This document shows positions 53,391-62,179 of a DNA stretch of 64,000 bases, piece after piece. Source of the DNA: Pseudomonas sp. stari2 (GTDB taxonomy: Bacteria > Pseudomonadota > Gammaproteobacteria > Pseudomonadales > Pseudomonadaceae); NCBI RefSeq assembly GCF_040760005.1, contig NZ_CP099760.1, forward strand, positions 3,033,501 to 3,097,500, given 5' to 3'. A program made the position numbers and the translations under genes. Within the stretch, counting starts at the first letter, position 1, and the number at the start of each line of letters is the position of its first letter. The notes under the pieces were generated by a model. The model saw nothing but the letters and a program-made list of their open reading frames with translations. It was not told the DNA's origin and did no database searches.

Positions 53391-54254
53391 TCAGCTCAAC
53401 GGGTTCCAGCGCTGCGACCAGTCATCATCGGCCTTGATCACTTCGCGCAGCAGATCGAACGCCTGTTGCAAGGTTGCCGAATCGCGGTCGCGGGAATAGA
53501 CGAGATAGGTCGGATAACCGAATTCCGGGGCTTTGGTGACGACTTCCAGCGCGCCGCTTTCCAGATAGGTGCGAACGACGCGGGTGCGGAAGTAGCCGCT
53601 GCCGCCGTTTTCCAGAATGTATTGCAAGGCCAGCGGGCCGAGGTTGAAGCTCAGGGCTGCCTTGGCCTTTTCCGGCAGCGCGGCGTCGTGCTGCCGGCGG
53701 AAGTCGGTGCCCCAATCGATGTACACGTAAGGAGTGGGGCGGTTGGGCGTTCGGACCAGAATGAGTTTCTCTTCCAGCACTTGTTCGACCTGCAACCCCG
53801 GCCAGTATTCCGGTTGGTAGACGAGCGCGGCATCAAGTACGCCGAGTTCGAGCTGACGCAGCAGGTTCTCGCCGTCGCGGATGTCCATGCGCAGGGCATG
53901 GCTGGGGATTTTCTCGCGCAGTTCGGCGGCCCAACTGAGCATCAGGGGGTTGCACAGGCTGACCTCGCCACCGATGTGCAGCACGTTGTCGTAGCCTTCG
54001 GGCAGCGGCAGGTCGCGGCGGGCGGCTTCCCAGGTCTGCACCAGTTGATTGGCGTAGACCACGAAGGCCTCGCCATTGGCAGTCAGGCGCGCACCGGCGC
54101 GATTGCGCACGAACAGCGTGCTGCCCAACTGGCTTTCGAGCTTTTGCACCCGGGCGGTGATGGCGGTCTGGGTGACGAACAGCTTCTCGGCCGCCGCAGC
54201 GAGGCTGCCGTGGCGGACGATTTCCAGAAAGGTGCGGGCGAGGTCGATGTCCAT
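53391..54254 (-). CDS. LysR-family transcriptional regulator
   Basis: 287 residues. Helix-turn-helix at about 1-60 (LARTFLEIVRHGSLAAAAEKLFVTQTAITARVQKLESQLG), followed by a LysR effector domain with DAALVYQPEYWPG and ALQYILENGGSGYFRTRVV. The ATG at 54254 gives the usual LysR N-terminus; the longer frame adds 26 residues without homology. Lies downstream of the HypX-like gene on the same strand, across a REP-like hairpin. Confidence 0.87.
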   Translation of the reverse strand: MDIDLARTFLEIVRHGSLAAAAEKLFVTQTAITARVQKLESQLGSTLFVRNRAGARLTANGEAFVVYANQLVQTWEAARRDLPLPEGYDNVLHIGGEVSLCNPLMLSWAAELREKIPSHALRMDIRDGENLLRQLELGVLDAALVYQPEYWPGLQVEQVLEEKLILVRTPNRPTPYVYIDWGTDFRRQHDAALPEKAKAALSFNLGPLALQYILENGGSGYFRTRVVRTYLESGALEVVTKAPEFGYPTYLVYSRDRDSATLQQAFDLLREVIKADDDWSQRWNPLS

Positions 54255-54294
54255 GGGCGGGCCGGCGGTTGAGGTGCCGGCATTGTAGGCGCAG

Positions 54295-54326
54295 GCTCGC
54301 GATCGCGTCATCGTGCAATCGCGAGC
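54295..54326. repeat. REP-like hairpin after the HypX-like gene
   Basis: GCTCGCGAT (54295-54303) and ATCGCGAGC (54318-54326) form a perfect 9-bp stem with a 14-base loop, flanked by GCAGG/TTGC as in pseudomonad REPs. It lies between the HypX-like stop and the LysR start. Confidence 0.65.
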
Positions 54327-54338
54327 TTGCATCGGGAC

Positions 54339-56057
54339 TCAACCGGCCAACTCTGCCTCACGCATCCGCGCCCAATCCTCCACCAACCGCGCCGGCGTGC
54401 AGCACGTCTTGCGCTTGTAAACAAAGTTCCGGCACTTCTCGGAGAACTGATTGCGGTTGTACAGCATGTCTTCCTGCATCTCTTGCAACTCGGTTTCGCG
54501 GCATTGGCGGATCAGCTCATGATCAACCCGCAGCTTGCGTTTACGCACCGCCGCATACGTCGGATCGGTCAGCACCGAATTGGCTCGTTGCAGCAGCCAC
54601 AAACCAAACTCGTCCGGGCAGCGCGGGCCGATTTCCTGAACCATGCCCAGTTGCAATGCCTGAGTGGCGCTGACGGGCAGGCAGGCCTGAGTCAGTTGTT
54701 CGGCCATGGCGGGGCCTACGGCGCGGGGCAGGCTGTAGGTCCAGTATTCCGAGCCGTACAGGCCCATGCTTTTGTAATGCGGGTTGAGCACGATATCGGC
54801 GCGGGCGAACACGATGTCAGCCGCCAGGGCGAGCATCACGCCACCGGCGCCGGCATTACCGGTAACGCCGCTGACCACCAGTTGCCGCGCACTGAGCAAT
54901 TCTGCGCAGACATCATCGATGGCCTGGATATTGGCCCAGGCTTCGGCGCCCGGATCTTCGGCGGCTTGAATCACGTTCAGGTGCACACCGTTGGAGAAAC
55001 TGCCGCGTCCACCCTTGATCAACAGCACTTGAGTGTCGCGGGATTTGGCCCAGCGCAGGGCTTCGACCATGCGATGGCACTGCTCGGTGCTCATGGCGCC
55101 GTTGTAGAACTCCAGAGTCAGCTCGCCGACATGCCCGGACTCACGATAGCGGATCGGCTGATATGCCTCATCGCTGAACGGCGCGTTGGCGATCGACCAG
55201 TCCAGCACCGGCACGTTCGCCAGTTGTCCGGCCAGCACATGCCGCGCCGGACGCTTGAAGGTTTCTTCACCCGGTTGCGGTTTGCGTCGCAGCGAGCCGA
55301 TCCACAGGCTGTGATCACCGGTGGCCACCAGCACCGCATCGTCGTGTACCGCGAGGATCTCGCCGGGGATGCCGGTGCGCTGATCGAGGTGCGCGTCGTA
55401 GACGTAATACTGACCGCCGGCGAGACTGGCGAGCACGCCAGGCTGGCCGTCCGCCGCGTCGATGCAGCGTTTGATGAATCGCGAGCAGTCGTGCCAGCTG
55501 AAGGTGCGGTCGTCCTGTTTCATGTTCGGTTGCAGGCAGCCGCGAACCTTGGGATCGGTGTAGTCCAGGGGCACCGGGACGAAGCCGTCGATGAATTTCT
55601 CCACCACTTCGCGGATGCAACGGATCGCCGCGTCGCTGACCTGGCCGTTGTACAGCTCGGATTTGCGCAGGCCCGTCGGCAGGTTGAATTCGCAGGTGGC
55701 CCAGACCGGGCCGGCGTCCATTTCTTCCACCGCTTGCAGGGCGGTCACGCCCCAGGACGGCAGCTCACGCATGATCGCCCAGTCCAGCGCGCTGGCGCCG
55801 CGATCACCGACGATGCCGGGGTGAATGATCACCACAGGACGTTGCGGATTGCTCCACAGCGCATGGGGAACACGATCCTTGAGGAACGGGCAGATCACCA
55901 GGTCGGCGCCGCTGTTTTCGATCTGTTCGCAGACGGCGGTTTCGTCGGTGAACAATACGACGCTGGGCGAATGGCCCGCCTGACGCAGGTCCAGCCAGGC
56001 ACGTTGAGTCAGACCGTTGAACGCCGACGACAAAAGAATGATGTTGAGTGATCGCAT
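54339..56057 (-). CDS. hypX: HypX/HoxX-like protein: formyl-THF hydrolase domain fused to enoyl-CoA hydratase-type domain
   Basis: 572 residues. The N-terminal formyltransferase-like domain (about 1-260) contains VIIHPGIVGDRGASALDWA with the HPG motif. The C-terminal crotonase-like domain (about 290-530) contains SGVTGNAGAGGVMLALAADIVFARADIVLNPHYKSMGLYGSEYWTYSLPR in outline, very close to HoxX. HypX makes CO from formyl-tetrahydrofolate for the hydrogenase active site in aerobes. No hydrogenase gene is in the window, so the role may differ. AAGGAAGAG precedes the ATG at 56057. Confidence 0.87.
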   Translation of the reverse strand: MRSLNIILLSSAFNGLTQRAWLDLRQAGHSPSVVLFTDETAVCEQIENSGADLVICPFLKDRVPHALWSNPQRPVVIIHPGIVGDRGASALDWAIMRELPSWGVTALQAVEEMDAGPVWATCEFNLPTGLRKSELYNGQVSDAAIRCIREVVEKFIDGFVPVPLDYTDPKVRGCLQPNMKQDDRTFSWHDCSRFIKRCIDAADGQPGVLASLAGGQYYVYDAHLDQRTGIPGEILAVHDDAVLVATGDHSLWIGSLRRKPQPGEETFKRPARHVLAGQLANVPVLDWSIANAPFSDEAYQPIRYRESGHVGELTLEFYNGAMSTEQCHRMVEALRWAKSRDTQVLLIKGGRGSFSNGVHLNVIQAAEDPGAEAWANIQAIDDVCAELLSARQLVVSGVTGNAGAGGVMLALAADIVFARADIVLNPHYKSMGLYGSEYWTYSLPRAVGPAMAEQLTQACLPVSATQALQLGMVQEIGPRCPDEFGLWLLQRANSVLTDPTYAAVRKRKLRVDHELIRQCRETELQEMQEDMLYNRNQFSEKCRNFVYKRKTCCTPARLVEDWARMREAELAG

Positions 56058-56355
56058 GATTGCTCTTCCTTGAAGGGTCAGCCGCAGGCTCTCGGTGAGC
56101 CGTCCGTGGCTATCGATGGAGGCGCAAGGTTAGAGACTGGCGTGGCCGGCGCCACTGATCGAGATCAACGTTGTGTCAGCCAATGTTGCCGTGGCGACAA
56201 AGCGTCTTATGCTCAATGGTTTGCATATCCTGATTTTTTATTACTTCAAATGTCCGCGACGCTATTGCACAGTCGCAGCCCTGATCAACGCCGGACGATC
56301 CCGGCGTATCCATGGATTTTCGCAGCGGGTGGAGCCCGTTTTCAGGGAGTAAGGC

Positions 56356-56862
56356 ATGGGGAGTCACAACCCGCATTACCAGGTCATCGGGCAAATGTTC
56401 CAAAAGGACTACCGATGGTTATGCGCCGCAGTCAGCCGTACCCTCGGCTGCCCGCACAGCGCACAGGACATTGCTTCGGAAACCTTTCTGCGGGTGCTGG
56501 CATTGCCTGACCCGCTGGCGATTCGCGAACCCCGCGCGCTGTTGACTACGATTGCGCGACGGTTGGTCTATGAAGGCTGGCGCCGACAGGATCTCGAGCG
56601 CGCCTATCTGCAAAGCCTGGCCCTGGCGCCAGAGCCGGTGCATCCGTCACCCGAAGAACGGGCGTTGGTGATCGAAACGTTGCTGGCGGTGGATCGCTTG
56701 CTCAACGGTCTGTCGGCCAAGGCCAAGGCTGCGTTTCTCTATCACCAGCTCGATGGCCTGACCTATAGCGAAATCGGCGAACGCCTTGGCGTCTCCACCA
56801 GTCGCGTGCAGCAGTACATGGTCGAAGCCTTCAAACGTTGCTATCAGGCGATGCAGGTATGA
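56356..56862 (+). CDS. FecI-type ECF sigma factor
   Basis: 168 residues. Region 2 (YRWLCAAVSRTLGCPHSAQDIASETFLRVLAL, RALLTTIARRLVYEGWRRQDLERAYLQSL) and region 4 (LSAKAKAAFLYHQLDGLTYSEIGERLGVSTSRVQQYMVEAF) are typical of FecI proteins. AGGGAGTAAGG precedes the ATG. An A/T-rich stretch around 56215-56250 lies upstream and may hold its promoter. Overlaps the fecR-type gene (ATGA); together with the next receptor it forms a cell-surface signalling system. It probably controls the promoter of both TonB receptors here (inference). Confidence 0.92.
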   Translation: MGSHNPHYQVIGQMFQKDYRWLCAAVSRTLGCPHSAQDIASETFLRVLALPDPLAIREPRALLTTIARRLVYEGWRRQDLERAYLQSLALAPEPVHPSPEERALVIETLLAVDRLLNGLSAKAKAAFLYHQLDGLTYSEIGERLGVSTSRVQQYMVEAFKRCYQAMQV

Positions 56863-57809
56863 GACCGGACGAAACGCTGATCGACGAAGCAGCTCAATGG
56901 ATGGCGCTGTTGCAATCGGGGGATGTCAGCCTACAGGAGCGCGCAGCGTTCGACGCCTGGCGTGCGGCGGATCCACGGCATCAGCAAATCATCGAGCAGA
57001 TGGGCGGCGGGCTGAGTCTGTTGCATCATTCGAACCTGCGCGGCTTGCCCCGTGAGAGTGTGCTGCACAGCCTGAATGCGCCTTCCAGCAGTCGCCGCCG
57101 ATTCATCAGCGGCAGCCTGAGCGTGCTCGGCCTCGCGGTGCTGGCCGGGTTGCTCGGGCGACGTTTTGGCTGGTTGCCCGAGGCCGGCGAGTTGTCGACC
57201 GGAACAGGCGAGCGACGTGAATTCACCTTGGAGGATGGCAGCACCCTGACGCTGAACGCCCGCAGCCGCGTGGTGCCGCGATTCGACAGCGCAGAGCGTC
57301 TGCTGGCCCTGCGCAGCGGGGAACTGCTGATCGATGTGGCGAGAAATCCGGCCCGGCCGTTTGTGGTCGAAACCGAACACGGGCGGATGCGCGCCCTCGG
57401 TACGAAATTCCTGGTGCAGCGTGGTGAAGATTCGACGCGGCTGGTGATGCTGCACTCGCAAGTCGAAGTGGTCACTGCCAGCGGCGCGCGGCAAGTGGTG
57501 GGGGCGGGCGAGAGCTTGCTGTTCAACGGTCAGGAAATCCTCGCGCTGGAACGCAGCAAAGGGCAGGAAAGTGCATGGGTCCAAGGGCGACTCGAAGTGC
57601 GCGACCGCCCCCTCAGCGAAGTCATCGACAGCCTGCGCAGTTACCGTCGCGGCATTCTGTACCTGAGCCCCGACGTCGCCGGTCTGCGCCTCAGCGGCCT
57701 CTATCCGCTGGACGACAGCGACCGCACCCTGCAGTTGCTCGAACGCTCGCTGCCGATTCGCGTGACCTGGCACAACTCCTACTGGGTGAGCATCGAGGCA
57801 CGGTTATAA
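56859..57809 (+). CDS. FecR-type anti-sigma/regulator
   Basis: 316 residues. N-terminal FecR segment LIDEAAQWMALLQSGDVSLQERAAFDAWRAADPRHQQI, one membrane span (about 88-106, GSLSVLGLAVLAGLLGRRFG), and a periplasmic FecR domain (TGTGERREFTLEDGSTLTLNARS, LRSGELLIDVARNPARPFVVET, LGTKFLVQR) that binds the receptor STN domain. The ATG at 56859 overlaps the sigma factor stop. Confidence 0.9.
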   Translation: MRPDETLIDEAAQWMALLQSGDVSLQERAAFDAWRAADPRHQQIIEQMGGGLSLLHHSNLRGLPRESVLHSLNAPSSSRRRFISGSLSVLGLAVLAGLLGRRFGWLPEAGELSTGTGERREFTLEDGSTLTLNARSRVVPRFDSAERLLALRSGELLIDVARNPARPFVVETEHGRMRALGTKFLVQRGEDSTRLVMLHSQVEVVTASGARQVVGAGESLLFNGQEILALERSKGQESAWVQGRLEVRDRPLSEVIDSLRSYRRGILYLSPDVAGLRLSGLYPLDDSDRTLQLLERSLPIRVTWHNSYWVSIEARL

Positions 57810-57823
57810 AACCATAACTTCCT

Positions 57824-57845
57824 GGTCTATCCGCGACCCTATAAA
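57824..57845 (+). promoter_or_regulatory. Shared promoter-like motif before TonB receptor 1
   Basis: GGTCTA-N7-CCCTATAAA. The same elements with the same 7-base spacing occur at 62103-62124 before the second TonB receptor; both end exactly 56 bases before their start codon. Candidate target of the adjacent ECF sigma factor. Confidence 0.65.
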
Positions 57846-57865
57846 AAGCGCCGGCCCGCTGCTCA

Positions 57866-57892
57866 TTCCCTGCAGACGCCTTCAACAGGGAA
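57866..57892 (+). promoter_or_regulatory. Leader hairpin before TonB receptor 1
   Basis: TTCCCTG (57866-57872) pairs with CAGGGAA (57886-57892). The 3' arm holds the only purine-rich SD candidate, about 8 bases before the ATG. A matching hairpin precedes receptor 2. Confidence 0.6.
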
Positions 57893-57900
57893 GCCCCTCG

Positions 57901-60822
57901 ATGTTCTCATTCAAACAACAATCAACCCGCCTGACGCTGGCCGCCGCGCTGGCGATGGGCATCGTTCCTTCGGCCGTTCTGGCGCAAGACACGGCGGCTC
58001 AGGTCTTCACCTTCGACATTGCTGCGGGTCCACTCGATGAGGTGCTGTTGGACATTTCGCGGCAGACCGGCGTACCGATTTCCTTCAGCCAGAATCTGGT
58101 CCAAGGCAAGCGCAGCAATGCGGTGCGCGGTGCGTTGGGTGGCCGGCAGGCGGTGGAGAAGGCGTTGCTCGGCAGCGGTCTGCAAGTCGATCAGGGCACT
58201 CAAGGGTTGAGCATTCGCCAGGCCGATGCGCCAGGCGCCGCACCGGTCAAGGCTGCCGCCGTGGTGCCCGCCAACAGCGCCGATTACCGCATGGAAAAGG
58301 TCACGGTCACCGGCTCGCGCATCGCCCGCGCCCAGTCCGATGGGGCGACACCGGTCAACGTCATCACCCACGAAGAAATGGAAGCGCGGGGCTACAAGAA
58401 CGTCTATGACGCGCTCGCCACGCAAACCCAGAACACCGGCATGACCCAGGGCGAAGACTACGGCAACACCTGGCAGCCGGCCGCCAGCGCCCTCAACCTG
58501 CGTGGTCTTGGCCCCAACCACACGCTGGTGCTGATCAATGGCCGGCGGGTCGCCGATTACCCGACGCCGTACGACGGCAAGGTCAACTTCACCAACCTTG
58601 CGAACATTCCGTCGGCGATCATCGACCGCATCGAAATCCTCAGCAGCGGCGCCTCGGCGATCTACGGTTCGGATGCGATTGCCGGGGTGGTGAACATCAT
58701 CCTCAAGGACAAAATGAATGGCGTCGACGTCAACCTCAAGGGCGGCACCAGCGAGCGCGGCGGCGGTGACAACCAACGCTTGCAGATCAGCGGCGGCGGC
58801 AGTTGGGGCGACTTCGATGGTTTGTTCGGACTTGAGCTGACCAATCGTGATCCGATCTGGGCTGATGACCGAGGTTTCATGCAGAGCGGGCCGCTGGCAG
58901 ATGTCGGTTACCGTCGCGACCTGAGCAACAACCGTTATCTGGGACCGGGCTGCGGCGCCTACCAAGGCACGTTCGACAACAAGTTGTTCAACAGCGGCGG
59001 GCGCTGCCGCACCGACCAGATGTACAACGATTACTGGACGATCCAGACGCAAAAGGAAAACTACGACGGCTACACCCGCGGCACCTGGCATTTCAGCGAC
59101 AGCGGTCAGGTGTTCGCCGACCTGATGTATGGCCTCGATCACATCCAGAACAACACCCGTGGCCCGTCCTTCACGTCGCCGGACTTCATCAACCAGAACA
59201 GCGGCAATCTGGAACGTTGGTATCGGCGTTTCGGCGAAGAGGAAATCGGCGGGCGCACCAGCAACAACAGCAAGTGGCGCGATACGTCATGGACAGGAAC
59301 CCTCGGGCTGTCGGACAAGATCGCCGACACTGGCTGGCGGTATGACTTGGCGGCCAATCGCTCGGAATACAAAAGCGTGCGCACCACACGCTATACGCCG
59401 CTGTCGTCGATCCAGGACTTTTACCTCGGCCCGCAGCTCGGTACACGCGGCGGCTACCCGGTATTTTCCCCAGACGCCTCGCGTCTCGACCGGCCGTTGA
59501 CGCCACAGGAATGGGAGCAGTTTCGCGGCAACCTGACGCAGAGCAGCAAGTCGGTGTCTACCAGCTACAACGCCTCGGTCAATGGCGATCTGTTTGACCT
59601 GCCGGCCGGCCCGGTTGGATTTGCTGGCGTACTGGAAGCAGGCAAACAGCAATACCGCATCGATCCGGACGACAGCCTCAACGATGGCAGTTTTTATGGC
59701 GTGACCCCGGCGCAAAGCTCCGGCGGTTCGCGCAAGCGATACGCGGCGGGTGGCGAGTTCAGCATTCCAGTCACTGACACGGTGCTGGCGACAGCGGCGG
59801 GGCGCTGGGACCAATACAAGTTCAGTGGCCGCACCGAGCAGCAGAAAACCTACAACCTTGGCCTGGAATGGCGGCCGATCACCAGCCTGTTGTTGCGCGG
59901 CAGCTACGGCACCAGTTTCCGAGCGCCCGACCTGAACTACATCTACCAGTCCGACAGCAACGGCTACTACCCTGCGCAGATTGATTACTACGGTTGCAGC
60001 CAGGGCGTGGAAGGCGCCTGTGATCGCGGGCGTGTCGATTACACCCAGAGCGGCACGGCGGATCTGGCATCCGAACGCGGAAAGTCCTGGACCTACGGCT
60101 TTGTCTGGTCGCCGTCGCGCAACTTCGACTTCTCCACCGACTTCTGGCGCGTGGAAATCGATGACCTGCTGACCACCGTCGACGAAAACCGCCTGTTGCA
60201 GGAAGAGAACGAATGCCGCAACGGCACTCAGGACATCAATTCGGCCAACTGTCAGTCCACTCTGGCACGCGTCGATCGTAATCCCGGCAATGCCGCCATC
60301 GATCCCAATCAGTTGCAGCGAGTACGGGTCAATGCGATCAACGCCGCCAGCGAGCGGGTCAGCGGTCTGGACTTCAAGAGCAACATTCGCTGGGGCGCCG
60401 GGCAGTACGGTGCGTTCAGTTCGGCGCTGGGCTACACCCTGGTGCTGTCGCATTTCTACAAGGAATCGGACGAAGCTCCGACCCAGGACTTGCGCACTTC
60501 GCGCAGCAACTACGACTGGCGCAGCAAGGTCAATGCCAGCCTGACCTGGGATTACCAGAAGGCCACGGCGACCCTGATGGGCATCCGTTATGGCTCCGTC
60601 ACCAACGGCGCGGGCGACGGGCGTCTGTCACCGTGGACAGTGTTCAATGCCAGTGCGCGCTATCGCTTGAACGACCGGGCGAGTGTCGGACTGACCGTCA
60701 ACAACCTGCTCAATCAGGTCAAACATGACGACTCGGCCGGCTGGCCGTATTACCCCACCGGCAACTACGACCCGTATGGGCGGCAGTGGTGGCTGGATGT
60801 GAGTTATCACTTCGGGGGATGA
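57901..60822 (+). CDS. TonB-dependent receptor with N-terminal STN signalling domain
   Basis: 973 residues. Signal peptide ending SAVLA, STN domain (about 35-115: FDIAAGPLDEVLLDISRQTGVPISFSQNL), then a TonB box-like EKVTVTGSRI, plug (LNLRGLGPNHTLVLINGRRVADY, IDRIEILSSGASAIYGSDAIAGVVNIILKD) and a 22-strand-type barrel ending DVSYHFGG. The STN domain links it to the FecI/FecR pair directly upstream. The many aromatic and Asn/Asp-rich barrel loops resemble receptors for carbohydrates or similar substrates in Xanthomonas/Caulobacter rather than classic siderophore receptors; substrate unknown. The first codons contain an AACAACAA motif (57914-57921). Confidence 0.9.
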   Translation: MFSFKQQSTRLTLAAALAMGIVPSAVLAQDTAAQVFTFDIAAGPLDEVLLDISRQTGVPISFSQNLVQGKRSNAVRGALGGRQAVEKALLGSGLQVDQGTQGLSIRQADAPGAAPVKAAAVVPANSADYRMEKVTVTGSRIARAQSDGATPVNVITHEEMEARGYKNVYDALATQTQNTGMTQGEDYGNTWQPAASALNLRGLGPNHTLVLINGRRVADYPTPYDGKVNFTNLANIPSAIIDRIEILSSGASAIYGSDAIAGVVNIILKDKMNGVDVNLKGGTSERGGGDNQRLQISGGGSWGDFDGLFGLELTNRDPIWADDRGFMQSGPLADVGYRRDLSNNRYLGPGCGAYQGTFDNKLFNSGGRCRTDQMYNDYWTIQTQKENYDGYTRGTWHFSDSGQVFADLMYGLDHIQNNTRGPSFTSPDFINQNSGNLERWYRRFGEEEIGGRTSNNSKWRDTSWTGTLGLSDKIADTGWRYDLAANRSEYKSVRTTRYTPLSSIQDFYLGPQLGTRGGYPVFSPDASRLDRPLTPQEWEQFRGNLTQSSKSVSTSYNASVNGDLFDLPAGPVGFAGVLEAGKQQYRIDPDDSLNDGSFYGVTPAQSSGGSRKRYAAGGEFSIPVTDTVLATAAGRWDQYKFSGRTEQQKTYNLGLEWRPITSLLLRGSYGTSFRAPDLNYIYQSDSNGYYPAQIDYYGCSQGVEGACDRGRVDYTQSGTADLASERGKSWTYGFVWSPSRNFDFSTDFWRVEIDDLLTTVDENRLLQEENECRNGTQDINSANCQSTLARVDRNPGNAAIDPNQLQRVRVNAINAASERVSGLDFKSNIRWGAGQYGAFSSALGYTLVLSHFYKESDEAPTQDLRTSRSNYDWRSKVNASLTWDYQKATATLMGIRYGSVTNGAGDGRLSPWTVFNASARYRLNDRASVGLTVNNLLNQVKHDDSAGWPYYPTGNYDPYGRQWWLDVSYHFGG

Positions 60823-60881
60823 GACTTTTCCTCGGGAACGTCCTACGGAAACAAGCTGGTTTTGCGTGAAAACAGGGATAT

Positions 60882-60913
60882 TTCCGACGACTTTTTCAGG
60901 TTGGTCGTCGGAA
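60882..60913. repeat. Inverted repeat in the 60823-61086 gap
   Basis: TTCCGACGAC and GTCGTCGGAA (10 bp, perfect) flank a 12-base loop. The ~264-base gap after receptor 1 has no convincing gene; its codon use in the extended toxin-antitoxin frame is unlike the neighbours. The hairpin may end receptor 1 transcription. Confidence 0.6.
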
Positions 60914-61086
60914 GCGTGATCTATAGCATCGGCTGTGACATTGAAGTCGTACACGGCCTGGACGTTCAGGCCTCTGATAATGGATGGATCATGCGTACTG
61001 CACACCTCGAATACGAAACGCCTGCTTATTCCACCTGCCATCAATGGCGCGTTGATCGTGCCAGATGTCCCATGGAGGACGTCGCG

Positions 61087-61563
61087 TTGCCCAGTGCAAA
61101 AGTACCCCGGTTGACGGGCTTGAAGAAGGTTGTGGGCAAGCCTGTCGAATTGCTCGTGCATGGCCGGAACATCGGTGATGACGCCATGCTGATCGTTCAC
61201 CTCACGGATGAAGGCTTTGAGTTGAACGACGTCGTCGACATGCTTTCAACGTCTGAGCTTTATCAGCACGGTGACGTGGTCAAACTCATCACTGGCATGT
61301 CGGTCAGAACGGTACGGCGGCTGCTGAAGGAAGGAAAACCGGTACGGCTTGACCCGCAGCAGAGTGTCATCGCCTACCAATATGCATTGGTGCTGGAGTT
61401 GGCCATTCGGGCCTTCGGAGGGCAATCACGGGCGGAGGACTGGATGCAGAAACCCTCTACCTATTTTAACGGTCGCGTGCCGCTGGAATTGACCCTGCAT
61501 CCATTGGGTTTTCAGATGGTGGAGCAGTATCTGGGGCAACTGATCTATGGGGTTTACCCATGA
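61087..61563 (+). CDS. Xre/MbcA/ParS-type antitoxin of a RES toxin pair
   Basis: 158 residues from TTG 61087, which has GGAGG eight bases upstream; ATG 61072 is an alternative without an SD. The C-terminal part LPLEL-type MbcA/ParS region is clear: DVVKLITGMSVRTVRRLLKEGKPVRLDPQQSVIAYQYALVLELAIRAFG followed by WMQKPSTYFNGRVPLELTLHPLGFQMVEQYLGQL. It overlaps the RES toxin by four bases. It neutralises the toxin and autorepresses (family knowledge). Confidence 0.8.
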   Translation: MPSAKVPRLTGLKKVVGKPVELLVHGRNIGDDAMLIVHLTDEGFELNDVVDMLSTSELYQHGDVVKLITGMSVRTVRRLLKEGKPVRLDPQQSVIAYQYALVLELAIRAFGGQSRAEDWMQKPSTYFNGRVPLELTLHPLGFQMVEQYLGQLIYGVYP

Positions 61564-62063
61564 ACCCCTTGCCGTGGGACAAACATTGGTATGCATGGCG
61601 GCTTGATCGCGAGGTTTACGGAGGTACGTGGGACAGCGGGATCGGATCGAGGCTGAAAGGCGGTCGATGGAATATACCCGGACGACGCGTCGTCTACGCG
61701 TCAGTCGATCCGTCGTCGGCCATTCTGGAGGTGGCAGCCAACCGCAGTTTCGATGCTCTGGACCGTGAGCCTTATGTTTTGACGTGTTTCGAAGTCATCA
61801 ACAATGCGAAGGTAAAAATCGTGCAGCCTGAAGAGGTGCCGAACCCTTACTGGCTGAGCCCTGCACGGCCGTCACCCAATCAGCGATTGTTTGCCGACGC
61901 TTTACTGGCTGAACATCCGTTTGTACTGATTCCCTCGGTGGCAACCCGGCATTCGTGGAACTTGCTGGTGAGCTGCGATCTGGCGGAGGGGCAGTTCAGG
62001 ATGGTTTCTCAGGAACGATTTGGACTGGATACCCGGTTACTGAAGGAAATGGTTTTGAGCTGA
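61560..62063 (+). CDS. RES-domain toxin
   Basis: 167 residues. RES landmarks are visible in order: YAWRLDRE with the Arg, GSRLKGGRWNIPGRRVVYAS, the Glu in SSAILEVAAN, and SVATRHSWN with the Ser. RES toxins modify or degrade NAD+ (established for several members). ATG overlaps the antitoxin stop. The pair lies between two TonB receptors that share leader elements, which suggests it was inserted there. Confidence 0.88.
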   Translation: MNPLPWDKHWYAWRLDREVYGGTWDSGIGSRLKGGRWNIPGRRVVYASVDPSSAILEVAANRSFDALDREPYVLTCFEVINNAKVKIVQPEEVPNPYWLSPARPSPNQRLFADALLAEHPFVLIPSVATRHSWNLLVSCDLAEGQFRMVSQERFGLDTRLLKEMVLS

Positions 62064-62102
62064 TGAGCTGGCTTGTCTATTTGCATAACCTCATCACCCA
62101 AC

Positions 62103-62124
62103 GGTCTAAACCGCGCCCTATAAA
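62103..62124 (+). promoter_or_regulatory. Shared promoter-like motif before TonB receptor 2
   Basis: GGTCTA-N7-CCCTATAAA, equal in elements, spacing and distance to the start codon (56 bases) to the motif at 57824-57845. Confidence 0.65.
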
Positions 62125-62143
62125 TCCCTTCATGCCATCGCAC

Positions 62144-62171
62144 ATCCCTGCATAAACCAAAACGCAGGGAT
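62144..62171 (+). promoter_or_regulatory. Leader hairpin before TonB receptor 2
   Basis: ATCCCTGC (62144-62151) pairs with GCAGGGAT (62164-62171), an 8-bp stem with a 12-base loop. The 3' arm is the only SD candidate before the ATG at 62180. Confidence 0.6.
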
Positions 62172-62179
62172 GGCTTTTC

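Noticed and set aside
60862..61086. N-terminal extension of the Xre-type antitoxin to 60862
   Set aside because: The extra ~75 residues resemble no antitoxin, include a strong inverted repeat, and lack an SD, while GGAGG lies before TTG 61087.
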